A DNA stretch of 64,000 nt, taken from positions 310,001-374,000 of the forward strand of contig NZ_JALBFU010000002.1 in NCBI RefSeq assembly GCF_022662575.1, written 5' to 3'. Every line of letters starts with the position of its first letter. Within the stretch, counting starts at the first letter, position 1. This DNA comes from Luteimonas aquatica (lineage in GTDB: Bacteria; Pseudomonadota; Gammaproteobacteria; Xanthomonadales; Xanthomonadaceae). The notes under the pieces were generated by a model. The model worked only from the letters and a program-made list of their open reading frames with translations, had not been told where the DNA came from and made no database searches. Both the position numbers and the translations under genes were made by a program. Below, one piece after another: positions 8,509 to 17,270 of this stretch.

Positions 8509-9947
8509 TGGCGCCGGTGCCGGCCAGCGCGCACCGCGCTCCCCGCGCGCTGCGCATCGCGCTGCCGATGGCCCTGTCGCTGGCGTCCGCTCCCGCCTTC
8601 GCCGCCACCGCGCAGGCCGGCTTGACGGGGCATTGGGCCGGCTACGCCGCGATCGCGATCTTCGCGCTGGCCTATTTGTTCGTGGTGCTGGAGGAGTTCA
8701 CGCACCTGCGCAAGTCGCAGCCGGTGATGCTGGCCGCGGGCGTGATCTGGGCGCTGCTGGCGGCGGTGATGGCGGCACGCGGCGATCTGCAGGCGGCGCA
8801 CGAGGCCGTGCGCGACTATCTGCTCGAGTACGCCGAGCTGCTGCTGTTCCTGCTTGCGGCGATGACCTACGTCAACGCCATGAGCGAGCGCCGCGTGTTC
8901 GACGCGCTGCGCGGCTGGCTGCTGCGCCGCGACTTCGGCTATCGCGCCCTGTTCTGGATCACCGGTGCGCTGTCCTTCGCGCTGTCGCCGCTGCTGGACA
9001 ATCTCACCACCGCGCTGGTGATGAGCGCGGTGCTGCTGGCGGTAGGTGCGGCCAACCCGCGCTTCGTGGCGACGGGCTGCATCAATATCGTGGTGGCGGC
9101 CAACGCCGGCGGGGCATTCAGCCCGTTCGGCGACATCACCACGCTGATGGTCTGGCAGCGCGGCCTCGTGGAGTTCTGGACCTTCTTCGCGCTGTTCGTG
9201 CCGGCGCTGGTGAACTGGCTGGTGCCGGCGGCGCTGATGCACTTCGCCCTGCCCGCGGGCCAGCCGCCCAGCAGCGACGCGCGCGTGCGCATGAAGCGCG
9301 GCGCCGGGCCGATCATGGCGCTGTTCGCGTTGACCGTGGCGCTGGCGGTGGGCTTCCACGGCGTGCTGCACGTCCCGCCGTTCCTGGGCATGATGACCGG
9401 GCTGGCGCTGCTGAAGCTCTATGGCTGGTGGCTGCAGCGCACCGCGCGCCATCGCGAGCGCGCCGATTTCGCCCGCGAAGGCTCGCCCGGCGACGTCGAC
9501 GCCTTCGACAGCTACGAGCAGGTGGCGCGCGCGGAGTGGGACACGCTGCTGTTCTTCTTCGGCGTGATCATGTGCGTGGGCGCCCTGGGGTTCTGCGGCT
9601 ATCTGGCGCTGTCCTCGCAGTGGTTCTACGGCACGCTCGGCGCCACCACCGCCAACGTGCTGGTCGGCCTGATGTCCGCGGTGCTCGACAACATCCCGAT
9701 GATGGTGGCGGTGCTGCAGATGCATCCGTCCATGGACACCGGACAATGGCTGCTGGTGACGCTGACGGCCGGCGTCGGCGGCAGCCTGCTGTCGATCGGT
9801 TCGGCGGCGGGCGTGGCGCTGATGGGGCAGGCGCGCGGGCAATACACCTTCTTCAGCCACCTGAAATGGAGCTGGGCGATCGCGCTCGGCTACGCGGCCG
9901 GCATCGGCACGCACCTGTGGCTCAACGCGCGTCATTTCACCGGCTGA
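8508..9947 (+). CDS. nhaD: Na+/H+ antiporter NhaD
   Basis: This 479-residue polytopic protein of the ion transporter superfamily resembles NhaD-type sodium:proton antiporters. Diagnostic segments are LFWITGALSFALSPLLDNLT, NAGGAFSPFGDITTLM, VLDNIPMMVAVL and GGSLLSIGSAAGVALMG, the two related halves that form the transport path. An N-terminal hydrophobic stretch ending in APAFAAT may be a cleavable signal sequence, as in other NhaD proteins. The ATG at 8508 shares a base with the previous stop (TGATG). nhaA follows 60 bases later, so two Na+/H+ antiporters of unrelated families sit side by side. Confidence 0.92.
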   Translation: MAPVPASAHRAPRALRIALPMALSLASAPAFAATAQAGLTGHWAGYAAIAIFALAYLFVVLEEFTHLRKSQPVMLAAGVIWALLAAVMAARGDLQAAHEAVRDYLLEYAELLLFLLAAMTYVNAMSERRVFDALRGWLLRRDFGYRALFWITGALSFALSPLLDNLTTALVMSAVLLAVGAANPRFVATGCINIVVAANAGGAFSPFGDITTLMVWQRGLVEFWTFFALFVPALVNWLVPAALMHFALPAGQPPSSDARVRMKRGAGPIMALFALTVALAVGFHGVLHVPPFLGMMTGLALLKLYGWWLQRTARHRERADFAREGSPGDVDAFDSYEQVARAEWDTLLFFFGVIMCVGALGFCGYLALSSQWFYGTLGATTANVLVGLMSAVLDNIPMMVAVLQMHPSMDTGQWLLVTLTAGVGGSLLSIGSAAGVALMGQARGQYTFFSHLKWSWAIALGYAAGIGTHLWLNARHFTG

Positions 9948-10007
9948 TGCCGCGGCCGCGCAGGGCGCGTGCGCCGGTTACAATCGCGGCATGACCGAGT
10001 CGACGCC

Positions 10008-11285
10008 ATGAGCGAATCCGCGCCCGTCGCGCACGCGGTGCGTGTCCTGCCGGCGCGCGCGATGCATGCGCTCAGCGAGTTCTTCCGGCTCGAGGCGGCC
10101 GGCGGCATCCTGCTGATCGGCGCCGCGGCGCTGGCGCTGCTGTGCGCGAATTCGCCGCTGGCCCCGCTCTACGAGGGGTTCCGCGAACTGCCGGTGCAGG
10201 TGCGCGTGGGCGCGCTCGACCTGGCCAAGCCGCTGCTACTGTGGATCAACGACGGCCTGATGGCGGTGTTCTTCCTGCTGGTGGCGCTGGAGATCAAGCG
10301 CGAGGCGCTGAGCGGGCAGCTGTCCGAGCGCTCGCAGCTGGTGCTGCCGCTGGCCTGCGCGGTCGCTGGCGTGGCGGTGCCGGCGGCGATCTTCTGGTTC
10401 GCCAACCGCGGCGACGCCGCCGCGATGCGCGGCTGGGCGATCCCGGCCGCCACCGACATCGCCTTCGCGCTGGGCATCCTCTCGCTGCTCGGGTCGCGGG
10501 TGCCGGTGGCGATGAAGCTGCTGCTGTCCACCATCGCGGTGGTCGACGACCTGGCCGCGATCGTGATCATCGCGCTGTTCTACACCGACAAGCTCTCGTT
10601 CGTGGCCCTGTGCTGGGCGTTCGCCGCGATCGCGGCGATGCTGGTGCTCAACCGCCGCGGCGTGCGCTCGCTCACGCCCTACCTGCTGCTCGGCGTGGTG
10701 GTGTGGGTGTGCGTGCTGAAGTCGGGCGTGCACGCGACGCTGGCCGGCGTGGTGACCGGATTGATGATTCCGCACGGCGGCCGCCGCGCGGAGGCGAGCC
10801 CGGATGAGGCCGGCATGGATGAGGCCGGCATGGATGAAGCCGCATCCTCGCCGCTGGAAACGCTCGAGCACGCGCTGCATCCCTGGGTGGCCTACGCCAT
10901 CCTGCCGGTGTTCGCCTTCGCCAACGCCGGCCTCGACCTGCGCGGTTTCGCCTGGGGCGACGCGCTGACGCCGCTGCCGCTGGGCATTCTCTGCGGCCTG
11001 CTGATCGGCAAGCCGGTCGGCGTGGTCGGCGCCGCGCTGTTGCTGCGGTTAAGCGGCGTGGCGCTGCCGAAGGGGCTCGACCTGAAGGCGACGATCGGGC
11101 TCGGACTGCTGTGCGGCATCGGCTTCACCATGAGCCTGTTCATCGCTTCGCTCGGATTCGCCGCCGATGCCGCGCGTTTCGAGGCCAGCGTGTTCGGCGT
11201 GCTGGCCGCCTCGGTGGCGGCGGCGATCGCCGGCTACGCCTGGCTATGGATCGCCTTGCCCAAAGACGCGCGGGACGCGGCCTGA
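10008..11285 (+). CDS. nhaA: Na+/H+ antiporter NhaA
   Basis: This 425-residue inner-membrane antiporter exchanges Na+ (or Li+) for H+ and is normally most active at alkaline pH. The sequence holds WINDGLMAVFFLLVALEIKR, the paired aspartates of the ion site in the segment TIAVVDDLAAIVIIALFYT, and PAATDIAFALGILSLLG. A short internal repeat (DEAGM twice, then DEAA) lies in a hydrophilic loop near residue 270. The ATG at 10008 gives the family N-terminus; a -10-like TACAAT lies about 30 bases upstream. The stop is followed one base later by the GTG of the next gene. Confidence 0.95.
   Translation: MSESAPVAHAVRVLPARAMHALSEFFRLEAAGGILLIGAAALALLCANSPLAPLYEGFRELPVQVRVGALDLAKPLLLWINDGLMAVFFLLVALEIKREALSGQLSERSQLVLPLACAVAGVAVPAAIFWFANRGDAAAMRGWAIPAATDIAFALGILSLLGSRVPVAMKLLLSTIAVVDDLAAIVIIALFYTDKLSFVALCWAFAAIAAMLVLNRRGVRSLTPYLLLGVVVWVCVLKSGVHATLAGVVTGLMIPHGGRRAEASPDEAGMDEAGMDEAASSPLETLEHALHPWVAYAILPVFAFANAGLDLRGFAWGDALTPLPLGILCGLLIGKPVGVVGAALLLRLSGVALPKGLDLKATIGLGLLCGIGFTMSLFIASLGFAADAARFEASVFGVLAASVAAAIAGYAWLWIALPKDARDAA
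10803..10843 (+). repeat. 15-bp tandem repeat inside nhaA
   Basis: The unit GATGAGGCCGGCATG occurs at 10803-10817 and 10818-10832, followed by a third partial, slightly diverged copy (10833-10843). It encodes DEAGM-DEAGM-DEAA in a loop. The copy number is a multiple of three bases and therefore keeps the frame. Confidence 0.9.
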
Positions 11286-11286
11286 G

Positions 11287-12153
11287 GTGCGCCAGGCGCT
11301 CGTCTTCGGCGCCAGCGGCCAGATCGGCCGCCTGCTCGTGCGGCGCCTGGCCGGCCACGGCTGGCAGGTGCTCGCGGTCTCGCGCCAGGCGCGGCCGGAC
11401 ATCGAGGGCGTGCGCTGGCTGCGGGCGGACCTGGACGCCATGGACGGATGGCCGCCGCGCGTCGATGCGCTGCTGAGCTGCGGCCCGCTCGATCTGTTCG
11501 CGCGCTGGTATGCGCAGGCGCGGCTCGAGTGCCCGCGCGTGATCGCCTTCGGCTCCACCAGCGTGCGCGTGAAGGCCGCATCGGCCGACGCGGACGAGCG
11601 CGCGCTCGCGGCACGCCTGGCGGCCGGCGAGCGCGGCGTGCTGGAGACCGCGTCCTCGCGCGGCGCGGCGGCCACGGTGCTGCGGCCGACCCTGATCTAC
11701 GGCGCCGGCGGCGACCGCACGCTCACCCGCATCGCGGCGCTGGCGCGGCGCTGGCATCGCTTCGTGCTGCCGCGCGACGCGGTCGGCCTGCGCCAGCCCG
11801 TGCATGCCGAGGATCTCGCCGCCGCGGCCTTCGCCGCGATCGACGCCGTCGTCGCGCATGGACGGGCCTACGACCTTCCCGGCGGGGAATCGCTGCCGTA
11901 CCGCGAGATGGTGGCGCGCGTGCTGGCGGCGCTGCAGCCGCCGGCGCGGCTGCACGTGTGGCCGGCATGGGCTTTCCGGGCGTTGCTGGCATCGGCGCGC
12001 GCGGCCGGCCTCGCCGCCGGCTTCGGCGGGGCCGCGCTCGCGCGCATGCGCGAGGACCTGGCCTTCGACGCGATGCCGGCGCAGCGCGATTTCGGCTACG
12101 CGCCGCGTCCGTTCCGGCCGACGGCCGCGATGTTCGCGCCGCCGGCCGAGTGA
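11287..12153 (+). CDS. NAD(P)-dependent epimerase/dehydratase-like protein
   Basis: This 288-residue Rossmann protein belongs to the extended short-chain dehydrogenase (sugar-nucleotide epimerase) group. The dinucleotide-binding motif ALVFGASGQIGRLLVRRLAG is at residues 4-23, and RQPVHAEDLA is the usual later block. The family YxxxK catalytic pair is not obvious: where it would be expected the sequence reads LRPTLIYGAGGDRTL. The protein may be an atypical or non-catalytic member. The GTG at 11287 begins one base after the nhaA stop, so translation is probably coupled. The substrate is unknown. Confidence 0.75.
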   Translation: MRQALVFGASGQIGRLLVRRLAGHGWQVLAVSRQARPDIEGVRWLRADLDAMDGWPPRVDALLSCGPLDLFARWYAQARLECPRVIAFGSTSVRVKAASADADERALAARLAAGERGVLETASSRGAAATVLRPTLIYGAGGDRTLTRIAALARRWHRFVLPRDAVGLRQPVHAEDLAAAAFAAIDAVVAHGRAYDLPGGESLPYREMVARVLAALQPPARLHVWPAWAFRALLASARAAGLAAGFGGAALARMREDLAFDAMPAQRDFGYAPRPFRPTAAMFAPPAE

Positions 12154-12170
12154 CGCCGGCGGGCCGGCGT
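12153..12170. terminator. Hairpin between convergent genes, possible terminator
   Basis: ACGCCGG (12153-12159) and CCGGCGT (12164-12170) form a perfect 7-bp stem with a CGGG loop in the 27 bases between the convergent epimerase and Mpo1-like genes. There is no T tract. Confidence 0.45.
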
Positions 12171-12180
12171 CTCCGACGCG

Positions 12181-12660
12181 TCAGTATTTCCAGCCCAGCT
12201 TGCGATAGAGCTTGGACACCACCCAGGCCGGACCGATCAGCAGGTAGGTCAGGTCGGTGAAGAAGCTGGGCTTGCGGCCTTCGAGCTTGTGGCCGACGAA
12301 TTGCGCGATCCAGGCGATCACGAACACGGCCAGCGCGGCCCGGAACAAGGCCTGCCCGCCGTAGGCGTCGTACAGCCAGCGCGTGAGCCAGGCCATCGCC
12401 AGGAGCAGCACCAGCATGCCCAGGCCGAGCACGCGCGAGGCGCGGTAATAGAACATCCAGGCGAAGAACATCGCCGGCACCGCCCACACGCCGGGGCGGA
12501 ACCAGCTGGCCGTGACCGGGATGCACCAGAGCAGCGCGATCACGCTCCACAGGATCGCCGGCACCGCGACCAGATGGATGCGCTGGTTGGCGAGGTTGCG
12601 GTGGTCGTCGGAGTAGCTGGCGAACCAGCGGTCGATGGGGCGTTCGGGCGTGCTGCTCAC
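12181..12660 (-). CDS. Mpo1-like (DUF962) membrane protein
   Basis: This 159-residue membrane protein matches the YGL010w/Mpo1-like family, whose yeast member is an Fe(II)-dependent dioxygenase in 2-hydroxy fatty acid breakdown. The N-terminal signature RWFASYSDDHRNLANQRIH has the conserved histidines, and GPAWVVSKLYRKLG near the end is the typical C-terminal block. Four hydrophobic helices can be read. The GTG at 12660 gives the usual N-terminus (VSSTPERPIDRWF); there is no ATG nearby in frame. Function in this organism is inferred from the family only. Confidence 0.75.
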   Translation of the reverse strand: MSSTPERPIDRWFASYSDDHRNLANQRIHLVAVPAILWSVIALLWCIPVTASWFRPGVWAVPAMFFAWMFYYRASRVLGLGMLVLLLAMAWLTRWLYDAYGGQALFRAALAVFVIAWIAQFVGHKLEGRKPSFFTDLTYLLIGPAWVVSKLYRKLGWKY

Positions 12661-12822
12661 GGCGGCTTCCGGGACGGGCGATGCGCATCGCTGCGCGGCA
12701 GGGACGGAGCATAGCGGCAAACCCCGTTGCCGCGCCGTCGGCCTCGGTCCGGACGCGAGACGGTCCGCGCGGGCCGTGGACGATGCAATAATCCCGCCGT
12801 TGCATGCCCGAGGGAGCGGGAA

Positions 12823-13299
12823 ATGGAGCTTGCCTGGAATGCCGTGCTCACCCTGCTCAGCGCCGGCGCGGCCGGGCTGCTGGGCATTGTCTCGCTGGTG
12901 GTGGGCATCGCGTTCTGGCTGATGCCGAGCGCGTGGCTGCTGCACTGGATGGCCAGGCGCTCGGCGAATCCCGCGCTGGGATTCGCGGCGGCCGCGGCGG
13001 CGGTGCAGATCGGCGCGATGCTGTCGGCGATCCTGACGCCGCTGCTGGCGGGCGCGCTCTCGACAGCGGCGCCGGCCGCCGGGCGCATGGCGCTATGGCC
13101 GGTGCTGATGCTGCTCGCATTCGCGTCGATGCTGGTGGGCGTGCGCAGCGGCGTGCGCGGCCCCGGAGGCGTGCTGCTGCCCTGGTCGCGCGCGGCGGTC
13201 CTGGCGTTGCCGCCTTTCCTGCTGCTGTCCGGCCTGCAGGCGGTCGCCGCGGTCGCGCTGCTGCTCGCCTCGCGCGCGCCGCAATCGCCCTGGGGGTGA
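12823..13299 (+). CDS. Hypothetical membrane protein
   Basis: This 158-residue protein is almost entirely hydrophobic and has about four membrane helices. No family was recognised. The ATG at 12823 is preceded by GGGAGCGGGAA, a strong ribosome-binding site, and by GCAATAAT (a -10-like element near 12785), which supports a real gene. It is convergent with the SMR pump gene, with 8 bases between stops. Confidence 0.6.
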   Translation: MELAWNAVLTLLSAGAAGLLGIVSLVVGIAFWLMPSAWLLHWMARRSANPALGFAAAAAAVQIGAMLSAILTPLLAGALSTAAPAAGRMALWPVLMLLAFASMLVGVRSGVRGPGGVLLPWSRAAVLALPPFLLLSGLQAVAAVALLLASRAPQSPWG

Positions 13300-13307
13300 G
13301 CGCGGGA

Positions 13308-13643
13308 CTAGTGCGCGCCGGACTTGGAGAACACCTGCAGCACCGCCACGCCGGCCACGATCAGGCCGATGCCGGCCAGGGCCGCGGCGTCGAGCGACTG
13401 CTTGAACACGATCCAGGCGATCAGCGTGACCAGCACGATGCCCAGGCCCGACCAGATCGCGTAGGCCACGCCCACCGGCACGGTCTTGAGCACGATCGAC
13501 AGACACCAGAACGCCAGGCCGTAGAACACCACCACCACGACCGAGGGGCCGGGCCGGCTGAAGCCGTCGGAAGCCTTCAGCGCCGAGGTGGCGATCACCT
13601 CGGCGGCGATGGCGGCGATCAGGTACAGGTATCCGCTGCTCAT
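13308..13643 (-). CDS. Small multidrug resistance (SMR) efflux protein, EmrE-like
   Basis: This 111-residue protein has four membrane helices. The essential membrane glutamate lies in IAAIAAEVIATSALKASDGF (residue 15), and VAYAIWSGLGIV is the SMR signature of the EmrE/QacE group. Such proteins work as antiparallel dimers that exchange lipophilic cations for protons. The ATG at 13643 has GGAGGG seven bases upstream. Of the SMR subgroups it reads closer to EmrE (drug efflux) than to the guanidinium exporter Gdx/SugE. Confidence 0.88.
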   Translation of the reverse strand: MSSGYLYLIAAIAAEVIATSALKASDGFSRPGPSVVVVVFYGLAFWCLSIVLKTVPVGVAYAIWSGLGIVLVTLIAWIVFKQSLDAAALAGIGLIVAGVAVLQVFSKSGAH

Positions 13644-13763
13644 GGGGGAACCCTCCGCGTTTTCCGCGCAGGATGGCAGGCGGCGCGCGAATCCGCACGG
13701 CGGCGCGGCGGCCGCCGCGCGGAACAGGCGTGGAGTCGGTCGAATGGGATCAGTCGAATAGGA

Positions 13764-14675
13764 TCAATCGACGGCGATGTCGGCGAGCTTGTGCAGCGCC
13801 TCGGCGTACTTCGCCCGCGTGCGCTCGATCACTTCCGCCGGCAGGCGCGGGCCGGGCGCGGTCTTGTTCCAGTCCAGCGTTTCCAGGTAGTCGCGCACGA
13901 ACTGCTTGTCGTAGCTGGGCGGGCTGGTGCCGATCTCGTAGCCCTCGGCGGGCCAGTAGCGCGAGGAGTCGGGCGTGAGCATTTCGTCCATCACGTGCAG
14001 GCGGCCGTCGGCATCGGTGCCGAACTCGAACTTGGTATCGGCCAGCAGGATGCCGCGCTCGGCGGCGTATTCGGCGGCGAAGCCGTACAGGCGCAAGGTG
14101 GCGTCGCGCACCTGCTCGGCCAGGTCGGCGCCGATGGTGCGCACCATGGTGTCGAAATCGATGTTCTCGTCGTGGTCGCCGACCGCGGCCTTGGTGGAGG
14201 GCGTGAAGATCGGCTGCGCCAGCCGCTCGGCCTGGCGCAGGCCGTCGGGCAGGGCGATCCCGCTCACGCGGCCGGTCTTCTGGTAGTCCTTCCAGCCGCT
14301 GCCGATCAGGTAGCCGCGCGCGATCGCCTCCACCGGCACCGGCTTGAGCTTCTTGGTCACCACCGCGCGGCGCGCGTACAGCGCCGGGTCGACGCCGGCC
14401 GGCAGCACCGAGGCGACCTCGATCCCGGTCAGGTGGTTGGGCATCAGGTGCGCGGTCTTGGCGAACCAGAAGTTGCTGATCTGGCAGAGCATTTCGCCCT
14501 TGCCCGGGATCGGGTCGGGCAGTACCACGTCGAAGGCGCTGAGGCGGTCGGTGGCCACGATCAACAGCTGGGGATCGCTGCCGTCGCCCGGCAGCTCGAA
14601 CACGTCGCGCACCTTGCCGCGGTGGCGCAGGACCAGGCCGGGAAGGTCGGCGGAAAGCAGGGTGGTGGCGGCCAA
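13764..14675 (-). CDS. purC: Phosphoribosylaminoimidazole-succinocarboxamide synthase
   Basis: This 303-residue SAICAR synthetase joins CAIR and aspartate with ATP in de novo purine synthesis. Key blocks are [13 protein letters not shown] near residue 19 (nucleotide loop), [39 protein letters not shown] and DTKFEFGTD. Length fits the longer gammaproteobacterial/eukaryote-like form. No ATG is available: the frame opens at TTG 14675, which gives the expected start [13 protein letters not shown], and no in-frame ATG or GTG lies between the upstream stop and this codon. A TTG start may keep expression low. The gene stands alone on its strand. Confidence 0.93.
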   Translation of the reverse strand: MAATTLLSADLPGLVLRHRGKVRDVFELPGDGSDPQLLIVATDRLSAFDVVLPDPIPGKGEMLCQISNFWFAKTAHLMPNHLTGIEVASVLPAGVDPALYARRAVVTKKLKPVPVEAIARGYLIGSGWKDYQKTGRVSGIALPDGLRQAERLAQPIFTPSTKAAVGDHDENIDFDTMVRTIGADLAEQVRDATLRLYGFAAEYAAERGILLADTKFEFGTDADGRLHVMDEMLTPDSSRYWPAEGYEIGTSPPSYDKQFVRDYLETLDWNKTAPGPRLPAEVIERTRAKYAEALHKLADIAVD

Positions 14676-14818
14676 CTCGAAGATCTCGCGTGGGCGATGG
14701 GCCGGCTAGTGTAGTGCAGGCGCGCCGGGCCGCCAGGGGCGAAAGTCTCGCCCCGGCGGGCCGCCCGGCCCGGGCGGGCGGATCGCGGCGGCGGCCGGCC
14801 AGCCCGTACACTGTGCCC

Positions 14819-15154
14819 ATGAAACGCTGGTACGGAAAACTGCTCGGCCTGATCGCCGGGTTCCTGCTGCTGCGCACCAGCCCGCTGCTGGGCGCGGCGG
14901 TCGGGCTGCTGATCGGCCACGCCTTCGACGCCGACTGGTTCCGCAGTCCACGCGACAACCCCTACCGCGTGCTCGGCCTGACCGAGGAGGCCAGCGACGC
15001 CGAGATCGACCTCGCCTATCGCCGCCTGATCAGCCAGTACCACCCCGACCGCCTCAACGGCGTGGCCGAGGAGCTGCGCCGGCAGGCCGAGAGCAAGGCG
15101 CGGGAGATCAATGCGGCCTACGACCGGATCAAGGCCTTGCGGCAAAAGCGATGA
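14819..15154 (+). CDS. Membrane-anchored J-domain protein
   Basis: This 111-residue protein begins with a hydrophobic segment ([11 protein letters not shown] and a second short stretch to about residue 37) and ends in a J domain. The domain has DNPYRVLGL, the essential HPD tripeptide within SQYHPDRL and a final helix [12 protein letters not shown]. It should recruit and stimulate an Hsp70 (DnaK) at the inner membrane. It resembles the C-terminal J domain of DjlA but lacks the central region. The ATG at 14819 sets the membrane segment. The stop overlaps the next start by four bases (ATGA). Confidence 0.85.
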   Translation: MKRWYGKLLGLIAGFLLLRTSPLLGAAVGLLIGHAFDADWFRSPRDNPYRVLGLTEEASDAEIDLAYRRLISQYHPDRLNGVAEELRRQAESKAREINAAYDRIKALRQKR

Positions 15155-15822
15155 AGAAGATCCTCGCCTCGCTCATGGGCCGGAAGACGAAGGACGCCGC
15201 CGCGCCCGAGGGGCAAACGCCGCAATCGCTGGACCCGTCGACGCTCCTGTTCTCGATGCCGACGATTTCGAACGATCTCGCCCCCGTGGAGCCCCTGCAG
15301 GCGCCGCCGCAGGAGGCGGACTTCGTCCTGCACGAGGACGAGTGGGCGCAGGTGGAGTTCTTCCCGGGCACGAAGCTCGCGGACGTTCAAGGGATGCTCG
15401 TCGAGTACAAGGCATTCGAAGCCGAGCACCGGGAGCGCCATGGATGGAGAAACGCGTATCTGCGCAGGATCGATCGTGTCCCGGTGCTGGATGGCGCGCG
15501 CGCGCTGGAGCGCCTGCAGCGCGTTCTGGACGCGACGGCAGGCGCCGCGCCGATCCTGTTCTCCTCGGGTGCCGGGATCGGCCGGGTGATGGACGGATTC
15601 TCGCTGCCGCTGGGCGGAAACGTCGCCTTGTACGGCTACCTCGCCGCGGAGGGGATCCCGGTCCTGGCCGCCGCGCTGGGGGAGAATCCCGACAACGGCC
15701 GGCTGGTCGATGCTTTCGCCAAGCTGCATGCCTCCGATGGCCTGATCCTGGTGGACTGGCGGCAGCAGCTGGCCCTGACCGGCCTCGCGCAAGACGGCAG
15801 CCTCCAGGCATTCCGCCCCTGA
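15151..15822 (+). CDS. Hypothetical protein coupled to the J-domain gene
   Basis: This 223-residue soluble protein was not recognised. The N-terminal 55 residues look disordered (Lys, Ala, Pro-rich). An acidic segment, LHEDEWAQVEFFPG, follows, then a helical part and an alternating hydrophobic/Gly region (ALYGYLAAEGIPVLAAALGE). The ATG overlaps the J-domain stop (ATGA), so the two are translationally coupled and the protein may be a client or partner of the chaperone. rpe follows 63 bases later. Confidence 0.6.
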   Translation: MKKILASLMGRKTKDAAAPEGQTPQSLDPSTLLFSMPTISNDLAPVEPLQAPPQEADFVLHEDEWAQVEFFPGTKLADVQGMLVEYKAFEAEHRERHGWRNAYLRRIDRVPVLDGARALERLQRVLDATAGAAPILFSSGAGIGRVMDGFSLPLGGNVALYGYLAAEGIPVLAAALGENPDNGRLVDAFAKLHASDGLILVDWRQQLALTGLAQDGSLQAFRP

Positions 15823-15885
15823 TCGCCGCGATCCGCGCAGTTCGAGCACCATTCCCCCACGACGCTCCATGAAAGAGCCGCCATC

Positions 15886-16575
15886 ATGCAATCGACCGTC
15901 ATCGCCCCCTCCATCCTCTCCGCCAACTTCGCCAAGCTCGGCGAGGAAGTCGACAAGGTCCTCGCCGCCGGCGCCGACTGGGTGCACTTCGACGTGATGG
16001 ACAACCATTACGTGCCCAACCTCACCATCGGGCCGCTGGTGTGCGAGGCGCTGCGCAAGCACGGCGTGAGCGCGCCGATCGACGTGCACCTGATGGTCGA
16101 GCCGGTGGACCGGATCATCCCGGACTTCGCCAAGGCCGGCGCCAGCCTGATCAGCTTCCATCCCGAGGCCAGCCGCCACGTGCACCGCACCATCCAGCTG
16201 ATCAAGGCGGAAGGCTGCCAGGCCGGGCTGGTGTTCAATCCGGCGACCTCGCTCGACGCGCTCGACTACGTGCTCGAGGACCTCGACCTGGTGCTGCTGA
16301 TGTCGGTGAACCCGGGCTTCGGCGGCCAGTCCTTCATTCCCTCGGCGCTGGACAAGCTGCGCGAGGCGCGCGCGCGCATCGACGCCTGCGGCAAGCCGAT
16401 CCGCCTGGAGATCGACGGCGGGGTGAAGGCGGAGAACATCGCCGAGATCGCGCGCGCCGGCGCCGACACCTTCGTCGCCGGCTCGGCGATCTTCGGCCAT
16501 CCCGGCTCTGAGAAGGAACCTTACGCGCAGATCATCAGCCGCATGCGCGCGGCGGTGGACGGCGTGCGCGCATGA
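15886..16575 (+). CDS. rpe: Ribulose-phosphate 3-epimerase
   Basis: This 229-residue TIM-barrel enzyme interconverts D-ribulose 5-phosphate and D-xylulose 5-phosphate in the pentose phosphate pathway. Signatures include [40 protein letters not shown] block (IDVHLMVEP), [16 protein letters not shown] (catalytic-loop region) and [11 protein letters not shown], the last supplying the second catalytic Asp. The stop overlaps the rraA start (ATGA). Confidence 0.97.
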   Translation: MQSTVIAPSILSANFAKLGEEVDKVLAAGADWVHFDVMDNHYVPNLTIGPLVCEALRKHGVSAPIDVHLMVEPVDRIIPDFAKAGASLISFHPEASRHVHRTIQLIKAEGCQAGLVFNPATSLDALDYVLEDLDLVLLMSVNPGFGGQSFIPSALDKLREARARIDACGKPIRLEIDGGVKAENIAEIARAGADTFVAGSAIFGHPGSEKEPYAQIISRMRAAVDGVRA

Positions 16576-17048
16576 CCGGCACCTGCGACCTGTGCGACGC
16601 GCACGGGGATGCGGCGCGCGTGCTCGCGCTGCCCTGGCGCGACTACGGCGGGCGCATCGCCTTCTCCGGCCAGGTGAGCACGGTGCAGGCGCTGGAGGAC
16701 AATTCGAAGGTGCGCGAGGCCGTCGCCGAGGCGGGCGGGGGACGCGTGCTGGTGGTCGACGGCGGCGGTTCGCTGCGGCGCGCGATGCTCGGCGACCTGC
16801 TGGCCGAGAAGGCAGCGGCCAACGGCTGGGCCGGCGTGGTGGTGGTCGGGGCGATCCGCGACAGCGCGGCGATCGGCCGGCTCGCTCTCGGCGTGAAGGC
16901 GCTCGGCACCTGCCCGCGCAAGACCGACAAGCGCGACCAGGGCCTGCGCGAGGTGGCGGTGGAGATCGGCGGCGTCGCGGTCAGGCCGGGCGACTGGCTG
17001 TACGCCGACGAGGACGGCGTGATCGTCGCCGAGACCGCCCTGACCTGA
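16572..17048 (+). CDS. rraA: RraA family protein (RNase E activity regulator / HMG aldolase fold)
   Basis: This 158-residue protein has the RraA fold. It contains [27 protein letters not shown] and the segment [11 protein letters not shown] with the conserved Arg-Asp. In E. coli RraA binds RNase E and dampens mRNA decay. Sequences with the G-x20-R-D motif, which is readable here (GDLLAEK to AIRD), can instead be class II oxaloacetate/HMG aldolases. The sequence alone does not separate the two roles. The start overlaps the rpe stop by four bases. Confidence 0.88.
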   Translation: MTGTCDLCDAHGDAARVLALPWRDYGGRIAFSGQVSTVQALEDNSKVREAVAEAGGGRVLVVDGGGSLRRAMLGDLLAEKAAANGWAGVVVVGAIRDSAAIGRLALGVKALGTCPRKTDKRDQGLREVAVEIGGVAVRPGDWLYADEDGVIVAETALT

Positions 17049-17270
17049 CCGCGCCTCTTTTCCAGGCATCCGCACCTTGCATGCGGACCTGCACAGGCCG
17101 AAGCCTGCCGAATATTTGGAGGCAATCCCGCCTCCGCCCGTCGTCCCTGCTATGGCCTTCCATGCTCCGCGCGGCAAGTGACGGGACCATGACAGGGGCG
17201 GCCGGCGTTCATGCTGCGGCCGTGCCGGACTGCTAGCGTGCGCGGTTCTGCAACTACCGTCACGACCTCG

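Noticed and set aside
11287..12153. Assignment of the epimerase to the polysaccharide locus
   Set aside because: It is 35 kb away and lacks a clear YxxxK pair; context ties it to nhaA only by translational coupling.
16572..17048. Calling rraA a definite aldolase on the basis of its G-x20-R-D motif
   Set aside because: The motif is shared by both groups and no genetic context supports an aldolase pathway, so the family name was kept.
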